This document shows, piece by piece, positions 18,130 to 27,125 of a DNA stretch of 64,000 nt. The notes beneath the pieces are model-generated. The model did not search any database. It worked only from the letters and a program-made list of their open reading frames with translations, and was not told the origin of the DNA. Position 1 is the stretch's first letter, and every line of letters begins with the position of its first letter. Origin of the DNA: Mucilaginibacter sp. CSA2-8R (GTDB taxonomy: Bacteria; Bacteroidota; Bacteroidia; Sphingobacteriales; Sphingobacteriaceae); the NCBI RefSeq assembly GCF_038806765.1, contig NZ_CP152389.1:2852001-2916000 (forward strand). Direction: 5' to 3'. Position numbers and translations under genes: made by a program.

Positions 18130-18900
18130 TTAACACCGGTTTTTAAGCCCATCCGGCACGTCGATCATTAATTTGGGGTCAAAGCCCAGATCACGGTCGT
18201 GTATGTAGCCATGCGGATTACACAAGATCACTGTTTTGCCAATCGTGTACCTGGACGGTTGATGAATATGGCCATGAACCCAGTAATCAGGTTGATGCTT
18301 TGTAATAAAATATTCGAGGTTGGAAGTGTATGCTGCTGAGACCAGATCATCCCGGTAAACATCAGGAATTGACCGAGCGCTTGGCGCATGATGAGTAACG
18401 ACGATGTTATAAGGGGTTAATGATTCGGCCAGGCTTTGCTCCAGCCATTTCATCGAAGCTTGATGAATATTATAGGTATCAACCGAACGTAGTTTTGAGT
18501 ACGAAGGCTCCTTTCTAATCATCCGGTAGTCGTTCATTTGACCTTGACAGAAACTGCCGCTAACTCTTGGATTACCAAAAAGTTCAAAATTGGTCCACAG
18601 CGTGGCGCCATGAAACGTGATATCATCAATCACCAGTGACTTATTCTCGAGCACATGGATATTAGAACCCTCGGCGGCGGCAACGATTTTGTTTAATGTT
18701 TTAGGATAAGCGCCCTTGTAATATTCGTGGTTACCTAATATGTAAATCACCGGAACATCTTTTATCCGCGCCTTTATCCACTCAATACCTTTTATGCCTA
18801 AGTTAGTGTCGCCTGCAAAAACAATTAGGTCGGCGCCGGAAAATGATAACTCTCTAAAACCAAACTCCTGATGCAGGTCACTGATTACTTGTATTTTCAC
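18130..18900 (-). CDS. Calcineurin-like metallophosphoesterase
   Basis: This 256-residue cytosolic phosphoesterase (no signal peptide) has the binuclear metal-binding motifs in order: SDLHQEF, FAGDTNLG, GNHEYY, VTHHAPS and GHIHQP. The overall pattern resembles YkuE/Icc-type proteins that act on nucleotides or phosphoesters; the substrate is unknown. The start is probably the GTG at 18898-18900 directly before KIQVISDLH. The gene stands alone, convergent with the AraC-type gene (6 bases between stops). Confidence 0.92.
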   Translation of the reverse strand: MKIQVISDLHQEFGFRELSFSGADLIVFAGDTNLGIKGIEWIKARIKDVPVIYILGNHEYYKGAYPKTLNKIVAAAEGSNIHVLENKSLVIDDITFHGATLWTNFELFGNPRVSGSFCQGQMNDYRMIRKEPSYSKLRSVDTYNIHQASMKWLEQSLAESLTPYNIVVTHHAPSARSIPDVYRDDLVSAAYTSNLEYFITKHQPDYWVHGHIHQPSRYTIGKTVILCNPHGYIHDRDLGFDPKLMIDVPDGLKNRC

Positions 18901-19020
18901 GTATACGTATCGCTAACGCAGCAATATAGAAATTTACACCTATGCAATTAACCCGGAACGGAACGTTAATTATCGTTTTAATCGCATGTTATCAAACTTA
19001 ACCGCCTCGAACCTGCGGCT

Positions 19021-19992
19021 TTATACCCAATGTAAAACGGCGTACAGAGCCGCTACCGAAATTGCAACCCACAAAGCCACGCCCTGCAACAATGGCTTAA
19101 CGCCTACCGCTGCCAACACCCGGCGAGATAAACCGGCACCTATTAAAAATAAGGTAAGCGTTAAGCCGGCTTTGGCGCCGGCTACAAAAACAGGACTTAC
19201 CATTTTTACGGCAGGCAGGTACGTATTGGCCACCATAGCCAGCACAAACCACCCAATAAAGTAGGGTATTTTAATTTTTGCAGACGGGCTTTTAAATAAA
19301 GCCGTAGATATTAACGCCACCGGAATGATCCACAAGGCACGGGCGAGTTTAACGGTGGTTGCTATCTCGAGTGCCTGGTTGCCGTATTTGCCAGCCGCAC
19401 CAACCACCGAGCTGGTATCATGTATGGCAATGGCACACCATAAACCAAACTGCGTTTGCGATAAATTAAAATAATGACCAGCCACCGGAAATAAAAATAA
19501 CGCAACTGCATTTAAAATAAAAACGCAACCTAAGGCCACCGAAATTTGCTTTTCTTCGGCCTGTATAACTGGTGATATAGCTGCTATGGCGCTGCCGCCG
19601 CAAATGGCAGTTCCGGCAGAGATAAGGTAGGATGATTTAGCATCTACCTTTAACCAGCGGCCTAAAAAGTACCCGAAGGTTAGTGTGCTGCAAATAGAAA
19701 CTACTGTAAAAAGAAAGCCTTGTTTACCGGCCTGCAGGGCACTGTGCGCATTCATGCCAAAGCCCAAACCAATCACCGATAGCTGCAGCAGCCAATGCGT
19801 TGCTTTGTGATTAAGCGCTATGTAGGGGTGCCCGGTTAGTTGCGCCACCCCAATACCGGCCAGCAAGGTTAATGCAGGGCTTACCCAAGGTGTAAGGCAA
19901 AACGCAATACAGGTGATAAAAATAATTTTTTGTACGTTTTGACCTACGGGCAGTATAAAATCAGATGGTACTACAGTTTGTTGAGTATTCAT
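19021..19992 (-). CDS. YeiH/PSE-family putative sulfate exporter
   Basis: A 323-residue inner-membrane protein of about ten helices. The UPF0324/YeiH signature is recognised from stretches such as LLQLSVIGLGFGMN, SAGTAICGGSAIAA and AIHDTSSVVGAAG, and a C-terminal helix FLIGAGLSRR. Family members are proposed sulfate or sulfonate-related exporters. In many bacteria a LysR regulator lies next to yeiH; here one is encoded upstream on the same strand with a metallo-hydrolase between. ATG at 19992. Confidence 0.9.
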   Translation of the reverse strand: MNTQQTVVPSDFILPVGQNVQKIIFITCIAFCLTPWVSPALTLLAGIGVAQLTGHPYIALNHKATHWLLQLSVIGLGFGMNAHSALQAGKQGFLFTVVSICSTLTFGYFLGRWLKVDAKSSYLISAGTAICGGSAIAAISPVIQAEEKQISVALGCVFILNAVALFLFPVAGHYFNLSQTQFGLWCAIAIHDTSSVVGAAGKYGNQALEIATTVKLARALWIIPVALISTALFKSPSAKIKIPYFIGWFVLAMVANTYLPAVKMVSPVFVAGAKAGLTLTLFLIGAGLSRRVLAAVGVKPLLQGVALWVAISVAALYAVLHWV

Positions 19993-20051
19993 ATCCTGAA
20001 GAATTAATACTCAAAGTTGCGTTAAACACGCACTGGTTTTATATCACCAAT

Positions 20052-20088
20052 AGGCATCATCAATAACCGGAAGTTATTGATAATGCCT
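20052..20088. terminator. Hairpin between the MBL hydrolase and yeiH-like genes
   Basis: The arms AGGCATCATCAATAAC and GTTATTGATAATGCCT pair over 16 bases with one mismatch around a 5-base loop (CGGAA). It lies 16 bases after the MBL gene's stop on the minus strand. The T-run is weak, so termination may be partial. Confidence 0.5.
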
Positions 20089-20103
20089 TTAAAAAGTGTT
20101 GTC

Positions 20104-20763
20104 TTATATTTCGATGAAGCTGCCCGGCTCTGTTAACCGGTGAAATTTAATGCATTGTTTTTCGAAATGCGCGGCATAGTTGGCTTGTCGCGATTGAACA
20201 AAAAACGGTTTGGCAAAACCATCATGGACGGGTAATATCTGCTTGGGCTGCAAGCGATCGGCAAAGTCGGCCACCTTAATTTCGTTGGTAAAGGGAGCCA
20301 TGATGGGTAACAGCAACAGTTCTATATTTTTGTAGGTCAGCAGCTTCTCTTCAAAAGAATCAACAGGATGCAATATGCAGTCATCAATAACTAAAGCCGT
20401 CATTTCTGGGGCCGGAGCATCCAGCAAGGGCTCATGCTTTACGCTAATGGCTTCTATTTTAAAAGGACCTATGTTAACTGTACCTTCATGCAATAAAACG
20501 GCATTAATACCAGCCTTCTCCATCTCCTGCTTAACCTGGGCATTGGCATACACTTCGGCATTACCGGCAGCCAGTATTTTCTTGAGATTTTCTACGTCGA
20601 GATGATCTGGATGATTATGAGTTATAATGATAGCCGATACGTCGCTGAAAATTTCCGGCTTAACCAAACCTTCGGCAAAACTGAACATGCCAGGGTCGAC
20701 TAATAACTTAAAGTCGTCTTTTTCAAACGTGAGGCAAGAATGCAAATACTTCGATATTTTCAT
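20104..20763 (-). CDS. Metallo-beta-lactamase-fold hydrolase
   Basis: A 219-residue cytosolic hydrolase of the MBL superfamily (UlaG-like/YtkL-like group). The zinc motif is THNHPDHLD, with further ligands likely in VKHEPLLD, HPVDSF and LPVHDGFAK. I chose ATG 20763 (MKISKYLHSCL), which begins the first beta strand; the upstream extension to 20835 is unlike the family. It lies between a LysR regulator and the yeiH-like exporter, all on the minus strand. The substrate is unknown. Confidence 0.88.
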   Translation of the reverse strand: MKISKYLHSCLTFEKDDFKLLVDPGMFSFAEGLVKPEIFSDVSAIIITHNHPDHLDVENLKKILAAGNAEVYANAQVKQEMEKAGINAVLLHEGTVNIGPFKIEAISVKHEPLLDAPAPEMTALVIDDCILHPVDSFEEKLLTYKNIELLLLPIMAPFTNEIKVADFADRLQPKQILPVHDGFAKPFFVQSRQANYAAHFEKQCIKFHRLTEPGSFIEI

Positions 20764-20853
20764 GGTGCAATAAACTTGTTTAGGCAACAGGCCGACTGTA
20801 CATAAGTTTTTAAAGATGACAGACTCAGTTTGCACTGTACGCCGTATAAAAAA

Positions 20854-21747
20854 CTAACTTTTACTGCGCTTGCAAAAACGCATAAATGACGTAGCCAGGG
20901 CCGGTAACTGGCCATGTGGCTGCACAAAATAAAAAGGGCGGGCAATGGTCAGGTCTTTAATATCAATAATCTTAAGCGTACCGGTCTTCAACTCGTTTAA
21001 AATAGCCTGCACCGACAAAAATGCGAAACAGTTACTATGCAGCAGGTAAGATTTAATGCTTTCGGTACTGCCTAACTGCATCACGGGCTTAAGGTCGGCC
21101 AGATAAATGTCGAGCGGTTTAAAGGCATGGGCTATCACATCTAAAGTACCCGATCCGGGTTCGCGCAGCAGTAACGGTAAAGTTTTGAGCTGTTCGGGTT
21201 TTATAGCATCAGTTTTAACCAGCTTGTTGCCAGCGCTGCAAACCAGTACCAATTCATCATTCAAAAAAGCCTCGTATTTCAATTGCGGGTTACGGTGTAT
21301 ACCTTCTACAATACCCAAATCAATTTCTTTTTTTAATACGGCCAGTTCAACCTGTTCGGTATTGGCGGTCAGTAAACTGACTTTTACATCATTAAACCGA
21401 TCATGAAACTGTGCCAGTATGGGCGGAATAACGTACTGCGCTACGGTATTACTGCCTCCAATACGCAGGGTTCCGGTATGCTGGTTTTGTAACTGGTTCA
21501 TGTCAAAGTCAAGCTCGTTATAGGTTGCTATAATTTGCTCGGCATACTTAAGCAACAGCTGACCGGCAGGTGTAAGCTTAATTTTTTTGTTACCGCTGCG
21601 CTCTAACAAAGTAGTCTTAAAATGCGTTTCTAACTCGCGTATGTGCTTGGTTACTGCCGGCTGGCTAATGAACAACTCGGCCGAAGCACGGGTAAAGTTA
21701 AGCCGCTTTGCCACTGTATAAAACACCTGTAAACGAAAATCGAACAT
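20854..21747 (-). CDS. LysR-family transcriptional regulator
   Basis: A 297-residue regulator. The N-terminal winged helix-turn-helix is clear (RLQVFYTVAKRLNFTRASAE, then LFISQPAVTKHIRELE), followed by a periplasmic-binding-protein-like effector domain (about 90-295, with GTLRIGGSNTVAQYVIPPIL). The pattern is close to the CysL/YeiE group often found beside yeiH. ATG 21747 gives the standard MFDFRLQ start. It probably controls the two downstream genes on the same strand. Confidence 0.92.
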   Translation of the reverse strand: MFDFRLQVFYTVAKRLNFTRASAELFISQPAVTKHIRELETHFKTTLLERSGNKKIKLTPAGQLLLKYAEQIIATYNELDFDMNQLQNQHTGTLRIGGSNTVAQYVIPPILAQFHDRFNDVKVSLLTANTEQVELAVLKKEIDLGIVEGIHRNPQLKYEAFLNDELVLVCSAGNKLVKTDAIKPEQLKTLPLLLREPGSGTLDVIAHAFKPLDIYLADLKPVMQLGSTESIKSYLLHSNCFAFLSVQAILNELKTGTLKIIDIKDLTIARPFYFVQPHGQLPALATSFMRFCKRSKS

Positions 21748-21790
21748 AGCAGGGCTAAGATAACACAACCTGTTAGTTAACGAAACTTTG

Positions 21791-22186
21791 TTAATGCAAA
21801 CCGGGCAGCAGGTACCAGATAAGCAGTCCGCTAATGAGCACCATACCCAAGGTAAGCGAAAACGACAGCAAATTACCTGGCTGATATGTTTTTTGAAGTA
21901 ACTGCTGTTCTGTACGGCGGTACTGCAAATAAGCCAATACGGCCAGTATAGCCCCTATAGCTACCAGTACCACACCAATGGCCGACGAAAACCCTTTACT
22001 CGCCAGGACCGCCTTTTCGCCCAATGCCAAAGAGATCTGCTTCACAAACAAAGAAAACTTTACCACTACAAAGCCAAAGCCCATCAGCGCAATGCTGGTA
22101 CGTATCCAGGCTAAAAAAGTACGCTCGTTAGCCAAATGGTCGCTGGCGTTGGCCGGTGGTCGAAGTTGCGGTGTATTATTATCCAT
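21791..22186 (-). CDS. DUF202 (YidH-like) inner-membrane protein
   Basis: This 131-residue membrane protein has the DUF202 signature LANERTFLAWIRTSIALMGFGF at the start of helix 1, then two more helices (about 65-85 and 105-128). The function of the family is unknown. It lies 43 bases upstream of the LysR gene on the same strand and could share its transcript. Confidence 0.88.
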   Translation of the reverse strand: MDNNTPQLRPPANASDHLANERTFLAWIRTSIALMGFGFVVVKFSLFVKQISLALGEKAVLASKGFSSAIGVVLVAIGAILAVLAYLQYRRTEQQLLQKTYQPGNLLSFSLTLGMVLISGLLIWYLLPGLH

Positions 22187-22323
22187 TGATGCTTTATAAA
22201 CTCAAGTTTAAAAATTAACACCAACTTAGTATCAGCAGTTTTGCTGTAATGCCGGAGGGCGCAAAAACTTAAATTGATATTGATGATTATTAATTATAAA
22301 TTGCTCATCATAAACCTCATATC

Positions 22324-22542
22324 ATGAAAATGATTACCCTGTTAAACATCACGCTCATCATTTATATTTTAGTATTGGCGGCTGATGTTGTGCTTATCAC
22401 CTTTAACCCTGTAAAACATGATGTTGGCAGACTGGCATTGCCTTTACTAATGTTTGTACTCGTGTTTTACGCGAGAAATTTGCAGGCAAAGAAGCAGAGC
22501 TGGTGTAATAACCTAAAATCATCTGTTATAACAAAGTCTTAA
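22324..22542 (+). CDS. Small two-helix membrane protein
   Basis: A 72-residue protein with two hydrophobic stretches (about 4-27 and 37-50) and a basic, polar tail (KKQSWCNNLK). No family is recognised. It is divergent from the DUF202 gene with 137 bases between, and its last four bases overlap the convergent ABC permease stop. The hydrophobic pattern and free-standing start support a real gene, but codon evidence is limited by its size. Confidence 0.55.
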   Translation: MKMITLLNITLIIYILVLAADVVLITFNPVKHDVGRLALPLLMFVLVFYARNLQAKKQSWCNNLKSSVITKS

Positions 22543-24974
22543 TCATTCCGCAGTGTTTTTACCGGGTTGCTCAGGGCTGCCTTAATGGCCTGATAGCTTA
22601 AGGTACTTAAAGCAATAAGCAACGATGTACCTGCAGCAGCTACCGGCACCCACCAATGTATAGCGGTGCGGTAAGCAAAACCCTGAAGCCAACTTTGCAT
22701 ACTTAACCATGCCACAGGTATGGCTATAATTACGGCTAAAACAATTAGCTTCATAAAATCGGTGCACAACATGGCGGTAACGCCTGCTACCGATGCACCG
22801 AGCACCTTACGGATACCGATCTCGCGCGAACGTTGCTCAGCTGCATAGGTTATTAAACCGAACAACCCCAGACAGGCTATTAATATGGCAAAGCCGGCAA
22901 AGGTCGTAAATATGCGACCGATTCGCTGGTCGGCTTCATAAAGCTTGTTAAAATCATCGTCCATAAACGAATAAACAAACGGCTGCCCAGCCATTGCGCT
23001 GTTAGCCGCATGGTAGCGGTTTTCAATTTTTTGCAGCAATTGGTTAAGGTGGTTTGACTTAACACGAAAGGCAAACCTGCCGCCGCCTCTGCTCAAACTA
23101 AAAACTACCGGCTGCACCGCATGGCGCATGGAGCCCGCATTAAAATCTTTGATTACCCCGATAACGGACAGACCACCGGACTGACTGTTGCCAAACGACT
23201 TATAGATTTTTTGCTGCAGCGGATGTTTAAGCCCCAGCATGCGCGCTGCTGTTTCGTTTATCAAAACGGCTCCGGAGTCGGTTGGCATCTGCGCAGAAAA
23301 ACCTCGCCCCTGTAATACATTCATTCCTAAAGTATTCAAGTAATCAGCATCAATTTGCCAATCGCCAAATACAAAAGATTTACTGGCGCTCATAGTAGCA
23401 TCTTTAGCGTAGGCATTGGTAGACCATTCAATTTCTTTTGAAGTAGGCAGCGTAGAGGCACGCGTGCCAGCTACCACCCCCGGCATTTGCAGCACATCGT
23501 TTTTAAAAGCTTTAGCACCGTCGCCCAAAGCGTAAGCATTGTTGATGACTACTACCTGCTCACGATTATAACCGGCATCTTTACTACGTATATAGTTTAA
23601 CTGGTTATAAATAACCAATGTACAAATCATCAACACAATAGCCGTAGCAAACTGAAATACCACCAACCCGTTACGCAGCCAACTACTTTTAAAGCCAGAT
23701 GAAACACGTCCTTTAAGCACTTTAACCGGCTCAAAAGCCGACAAATACAACGCTGGATAAAGACCAGCCAGTGCACCAATAATCACTGTAATCAATAACA
23801 GAGCGGCCGTTGGTAGCGGATTTACCAAACTCCATAAAGAAATCTCTTTGCCAGACAGTTGATTAAAATATGGCAAAAACAACCAAGCCAATACTAAAGC
23901 GCCCGCTAATGCCACTAAACTGGTTACTACAGATTCGGTTAAAAACTGTATAACTAAATTGCTTTTGGCCGAACCCAGCACCTTGCGCACGCCCACCTCT
24001 TTGGCACGCCCCGCCGAGCGGGCAGTTGATAAATTCACAAAATTTACGCAGGCCAACAGCAAAATAAACACGGCAATCATCACGAAAGTATATACATAAA
24101 CGATGTTACCCGGTTGCTCATGTTCCTTTTCGAAATCGGAACGAAGGTGAATGGAGGTTAACGGAATAGCAGAGTATTTAAGGTAATCGCCTTTTTTAGC
24201 CATCTCGGCAAAATTGCTGTGAAAGGCAGTTTGTATTTGTGGTTCTGCATAAAGATGGGCTATCTTTTGCAAATAAGCATTCAGCTGAGCGGCATCAGCA
24301 CCTGGCCGTAACATGATGTAGGTATCATAATCATTGCTGAGCCAAAAATTAGCGTCATCATCTTTTACGCTCGACATCGACCGCAAAAAACTGAAGTGCA
24401 CATGCGATTGCCGAGGCATATCTCTAATTACTGCAGTAATCTTGTAGTCGTCGGAGTTATTAAGGCGCAGCGTTTGCCCCACCACATTGGTGGTCTTAAA
24501 ATATTTTAAAGCAATAGCTTGTGATATAACCAAAGAGTACGGCTGAGTAAGCGCAGTCCCGGCGTCGCCGGCTAAAACTTTTAGATCGAACATGGTAAAT
24601 GCGGTTGCATCGGCCAGATAGGCATTATGTTCGTTAAGTGTTTCGGTGCCTTTGCGAACCAGTAAGCCATTGTCGCCATAGGCACGCAAACGTGTTACCT
24701 GCTGTACCGCCGGGAAACTTTTCAAAGCGTCTGCCATAGCCCCCGGAGTGAGACTCATTTTGGTCTGGGTGCCGTTGAGTTGAATGTTGGTATTGATGCG
24801 ATAAATACGATCAGCCTTTTCGTTATAATGGTCGTAACTCAACTCATCCATTACAAACATACAAATAAGCAGGCACGTAGCCAGCCCTACGGCCAGGCCA
24901 AATACGTTGATAGCAAAATAGCCTTTATTCTTCAGGATGTTCCGCAAGGCGGTTTTAAGTTGATTTTTAAGCAT
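22539..24974 (-). CDS. MacB/FtsX-type ABC transporter permease
   Basis: An 811-residue inner-membrane permease of the Bacteroidota two-FtsX type. The N-terminus is LRNILKNKGYFAINVFGLAVG, followed by a large periplasmic MacB-PCD domain (about 45-245), three helices (about 290-420), a second periplasmic domain (about 455-650) and three final helices ending in PVKTLRND. Each FtsX region shows the AREVGVRKVLG-like motif (AKEVGVRKVLGSAK and SREIGIRKVLGAS). Such permeases work with a separate ATPase to drive efflux or envelope mechanotransmission. No ATPase gene is adjacent, so this one is an orphan. Confidence 0.93.
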   Translation of the reverse strand: MLKNQLKTALRNILKNKGYFAINVFGLAVGLATCLLICMFVMDELSYDHYNEKADRIYRINTNIQLNGTQTKMSLTPGAMADALKSFPAVQQVTRLRAYGDNGLLVRKGTETLNEHNAYLADATAFTMFDLKVLAGDAGTALTQPYSLVISQAIALKYFKTTNVVGQTLRLNNSDDYKITAVIRDMPRQSHVHFSFLRSMSSVKDDDANFWLSNDYDTYIMLRPGADAAQLNAYLQKIAHLYAEPQIQTAFHSNFAEMAKKGDYLKYSAIPLTSIHLRSDFEKEHEQPGNIVYVYTFVMIAVFILLLACVNFVNLSTARSAGRAKEVGVRKVLGSAKSNLVIQFLTESVVTSLVALAGALVLAWLFLPYFNQLSGKEISLWSLVNPLPTAALLLITVIIGALAGLYPALYLSAFEPVKVLKGRVSSGFKSSWLRNGLVVFQFATAIVLMICTLVIYNQLNYIRSKDAGYNREQVVVINNAYALGDGAKAFKNDVLQMPGVVAGTRASTLPTSKEIEWSTNAYAKDATMSASKSFVFGDWQIDADYLNTLGMNVLQGRGFSAQMPTDSGAVLINETAARMLGLKHPLQQKIYKSFGNSQSGGLSVIGVIKDFNAGSMRHAVQPVVFSLSRGGGRFAFRVKSNHLNQLLQKIENRYHAANSAMAGQPFVYSFMDDDFNKLYEADQRIGRIFTTFAGFAILIACLGLFGLITYAAEQRSREIGIRKVLGASVAGVTAMLCTDFMKLIVLAVIIAIPVAWLSMQSWLQGFAYRTAIHWWVPVAAAGTSLLIALSTLSYQAIKAALSNPVKTLRND

Positions 24975-25171
24975 GGCAAATCCGGTTTAATGCACTCCTG
25001 CAAATAACACCTGCAAAATCATTCCGGTATTATAAACCTTTTATAAACAATTACTTACCATTATATAATTACAAGCAGCTGTAACGTAACCGTACATCGG
25101 GTGTTCTATGACGGACTATTGATTGATAATTTGGCTAAGGCAAAATATTGCTCATTCAACATGCGGTTTTA

Positions 25172-27052
25172 CTACTTATCGTTTTTACGCTCGCCATTAA
25201 ACTTAACCTGTATAGCTTTAGCGCCTTCATTGGCAGGGCGGTAGGCTTTGGGTATGTTAAGCTCGTGGCCGTCTCGCAGTGCGTAAAAATGCGGCGACAT
25301 CAATTCAATGCCTGCTTCGTTAAACACATCCTGTACGTTTTCAAAAAGCCTGGAATAAATAGCGGCCTGCTTGTTTGGCTGTTTAGTGTAAGCATTAAGC
25401 TGGTAGGTAATATAATAATCATCTAAACTTAGCTGTAATACAAACGGCGGCGGATCGTTTTCTACCAGTTCGGTACGGCTGGCAGCAGTGGTAAGCAAGT
25501 CATATACTGTACGCCATTCTATATCATAACCAACGGTAACGTTGGTGTATAAGATAAGGCCTTTCTCGGGCGCATCACTACTGTAGTTAACAGTGTGGCT
25601 ATTCATCACCGTAGAATTGGGGATGGAAATAATCTCATTTTTGGTAGTCCGGATGCGCGTTACCAATAACGAGCGCTCAATAATATCGCCGTGAACCTCT
25701 CCTATTTTCACCCGGTCGCCTTTATGAAATGCTCTCATATAAGTAAGTACCAACCCCGCTACCACATTACTTAAAGCACCGGCCGAACCAAATGTAAAAA
25801 GCACACCTACAAATACAGACACCCCCTTAAATATTGCCGAATCAGACCCCGGCATGTAAGGAAAAATGACGATGAGCATAAACGCCAGAATAAGCACTCT
25901 GATAATTTGATAAGTAGGATTAGCCCAATCAGAGTAAAAACCCGGCAAACTAAGCGCACCCCGTTCAATCTCGTTTTTAAAGAATCTTAAAATACGCAGT
26001 ACATACCTGAAAACAAGCACCAGCACCACGATGGTGAAAAAGTTAGGCAGGTAATTCCATACAGAAGTTAGTATTCGCTTCACGGGCGTGGTAACGTAGC
26101 TCAGCAAAACCTGCGAAAAATTTTGCGTCCAGGGGAAGATGCCAAATAATACCGGCAGTGCCAGGTATACAGCTACCAATATTACTAGCCACTTAAAAAA
26201 GGTAAGCACCGAGATGATAAATGCAGCCTCCTGCTTGCCATCTAACAGCTCGTACGTACGAATATGCACCCCGTTGAGCCAGGTGCCGGTGAGCGAATCA
26301 ATCCAGCGGTTTAGTTTACGAAAAAGCCTGTTAATAAAATAAATAACCAGCAATAATATGGAGATTACGAGCAAGGCTAAGCCAGCCTCCCGGAGCAGGG
26401 TACGCCAGCTGGTTTGCTGCTGGTAATTGATAACGGCTTTGCCTATAGCTGTTTTGTATTGCTGTGCCAGCATCTCGCGCGACTGGTTCATCCAAAGGGC
26501 ATCCTGCTCAGAAACGGAAATGATAAGATCGCCTTTATACACGATGTCGGTAGTGCTTTCGGCAGGTATAATTTGCAGCGAATCTGGCGAGAAACGAAAA
26601 TCGTCATGTAGTTTGCGGATACGGTTTACCACGGCATCTGCCCGCTCGCCGGCAGTAAAGCTGCCCTGCTTGCTGTAGAGTAAAAACAAGGTATCTAAAA
26701 ACGGCTTTACCGGAAAACCCTTTACAATACTTCGGAGCGAGTCTACCTGCCTACGTTGCCGCGATAGCCGCAGGGAGTCTGCCGAACGCAAAGCGGCCAG
26801 CTCTTTAATCAAAGCTTCCTTTTTTAAGTAATTGGTAGATTGTACTGCGTTTAGCTGAAGTTGCAATTGCTGCTCACGCAGGGAGTCGGCCAGGTGGGCG
26901 TTTTTTAGCCGCTGCAGTTCTATTGATTGCTGATCTAAAGCGGCGTTACGAAATGAGTCCACTTGTTTAACAGAAGTATCGGGCACTTGGGCAAATAGTG
27001 CAAACGGCAGTATCAGCAGCAACGAAAAACATAGTACAAGTATCGGACGCAT
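25172..27052 (-). CDS. MscS-family mechanosensitive channel with periplasmic N-terminal region
   Basis: A 626-residue protein: signal peptide (MRPILVLCFSLLLILPFALF, cleavage near FAQ), a long coiled-coil periplasmic stretch rich in LADSLREQQ-type heptads (about 25-110), several transmembrane helices (about 215-430) and the MscS core. The pore helix and beta domain are FGSAGALSNVVAGLVLTY, GDRVKIGEVHGDIIE and IPNSTVMNSHTVNYS. It should release solutes on hypo-osmotic shock. It resembles the larger MscK/YbdG-type channels and has a longer N-terminus than E. coli MscS (286 residues). Confidence 0.93.
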   Translation of the reverse strand: MRPILVLCFSLLLILPFALFAQVPDTSVKQVDSFRNAALDQQSIELQRLKNAHLADSLREQQLQLQLNAVQSTNYLKKEALIKELAALRSADSLRLSRQRRQVDSLRSIVKGFPVKPFLDTLFLLYSKQGSFTAGERADAVVNRIRKLHDDFRFSPDSLQIIPAESTTDIVYKGDLIISVSEQDALWMNQSREMLAQQYKTAIGKAVINYQQQTSWRTLLREAGLALLVISILLLVIYFINRLFRKLNRWIDSLTGTWLNGVHIRTYELLDGKQEAAFIISVLTFFKWLVILVAVYLALPVLFGIFPWTQNFSQVLLSYVTTPVKRILTSVWNYLPNFFTIVVLVLVFRYVLRILRFFKNEIERGALSLPGFYSDWANPTYQIIRVLILAFMLIVIFPYMPGSDSAIFKGVSVFVGVLFTFGSAGALSNVVAGLVLTYMRAFHKGDRVKIGEVHGDIIERSLLVTRIRTTKNEIISIPNSTVMNSHTVNYSSDAPEKGLILYTNVTVGYDIEWRTVYDLLTTAASRTELVENDPPPFVLQLSLDDYYITYQLNAYTKQPNKQAAIYSRLFENVQDVFNEAGIELMSPHFYALRDGHELNIPKAYRPANEGAKAIQVKFNGERKNDK

Positions 27053-27125
27053 ATAGGTAAATCAAAAAATGGCAAGTATTTGTTTCAGTACAACAACATT
27101 GCGTTGCATCTGTACTCTTCCGCTT

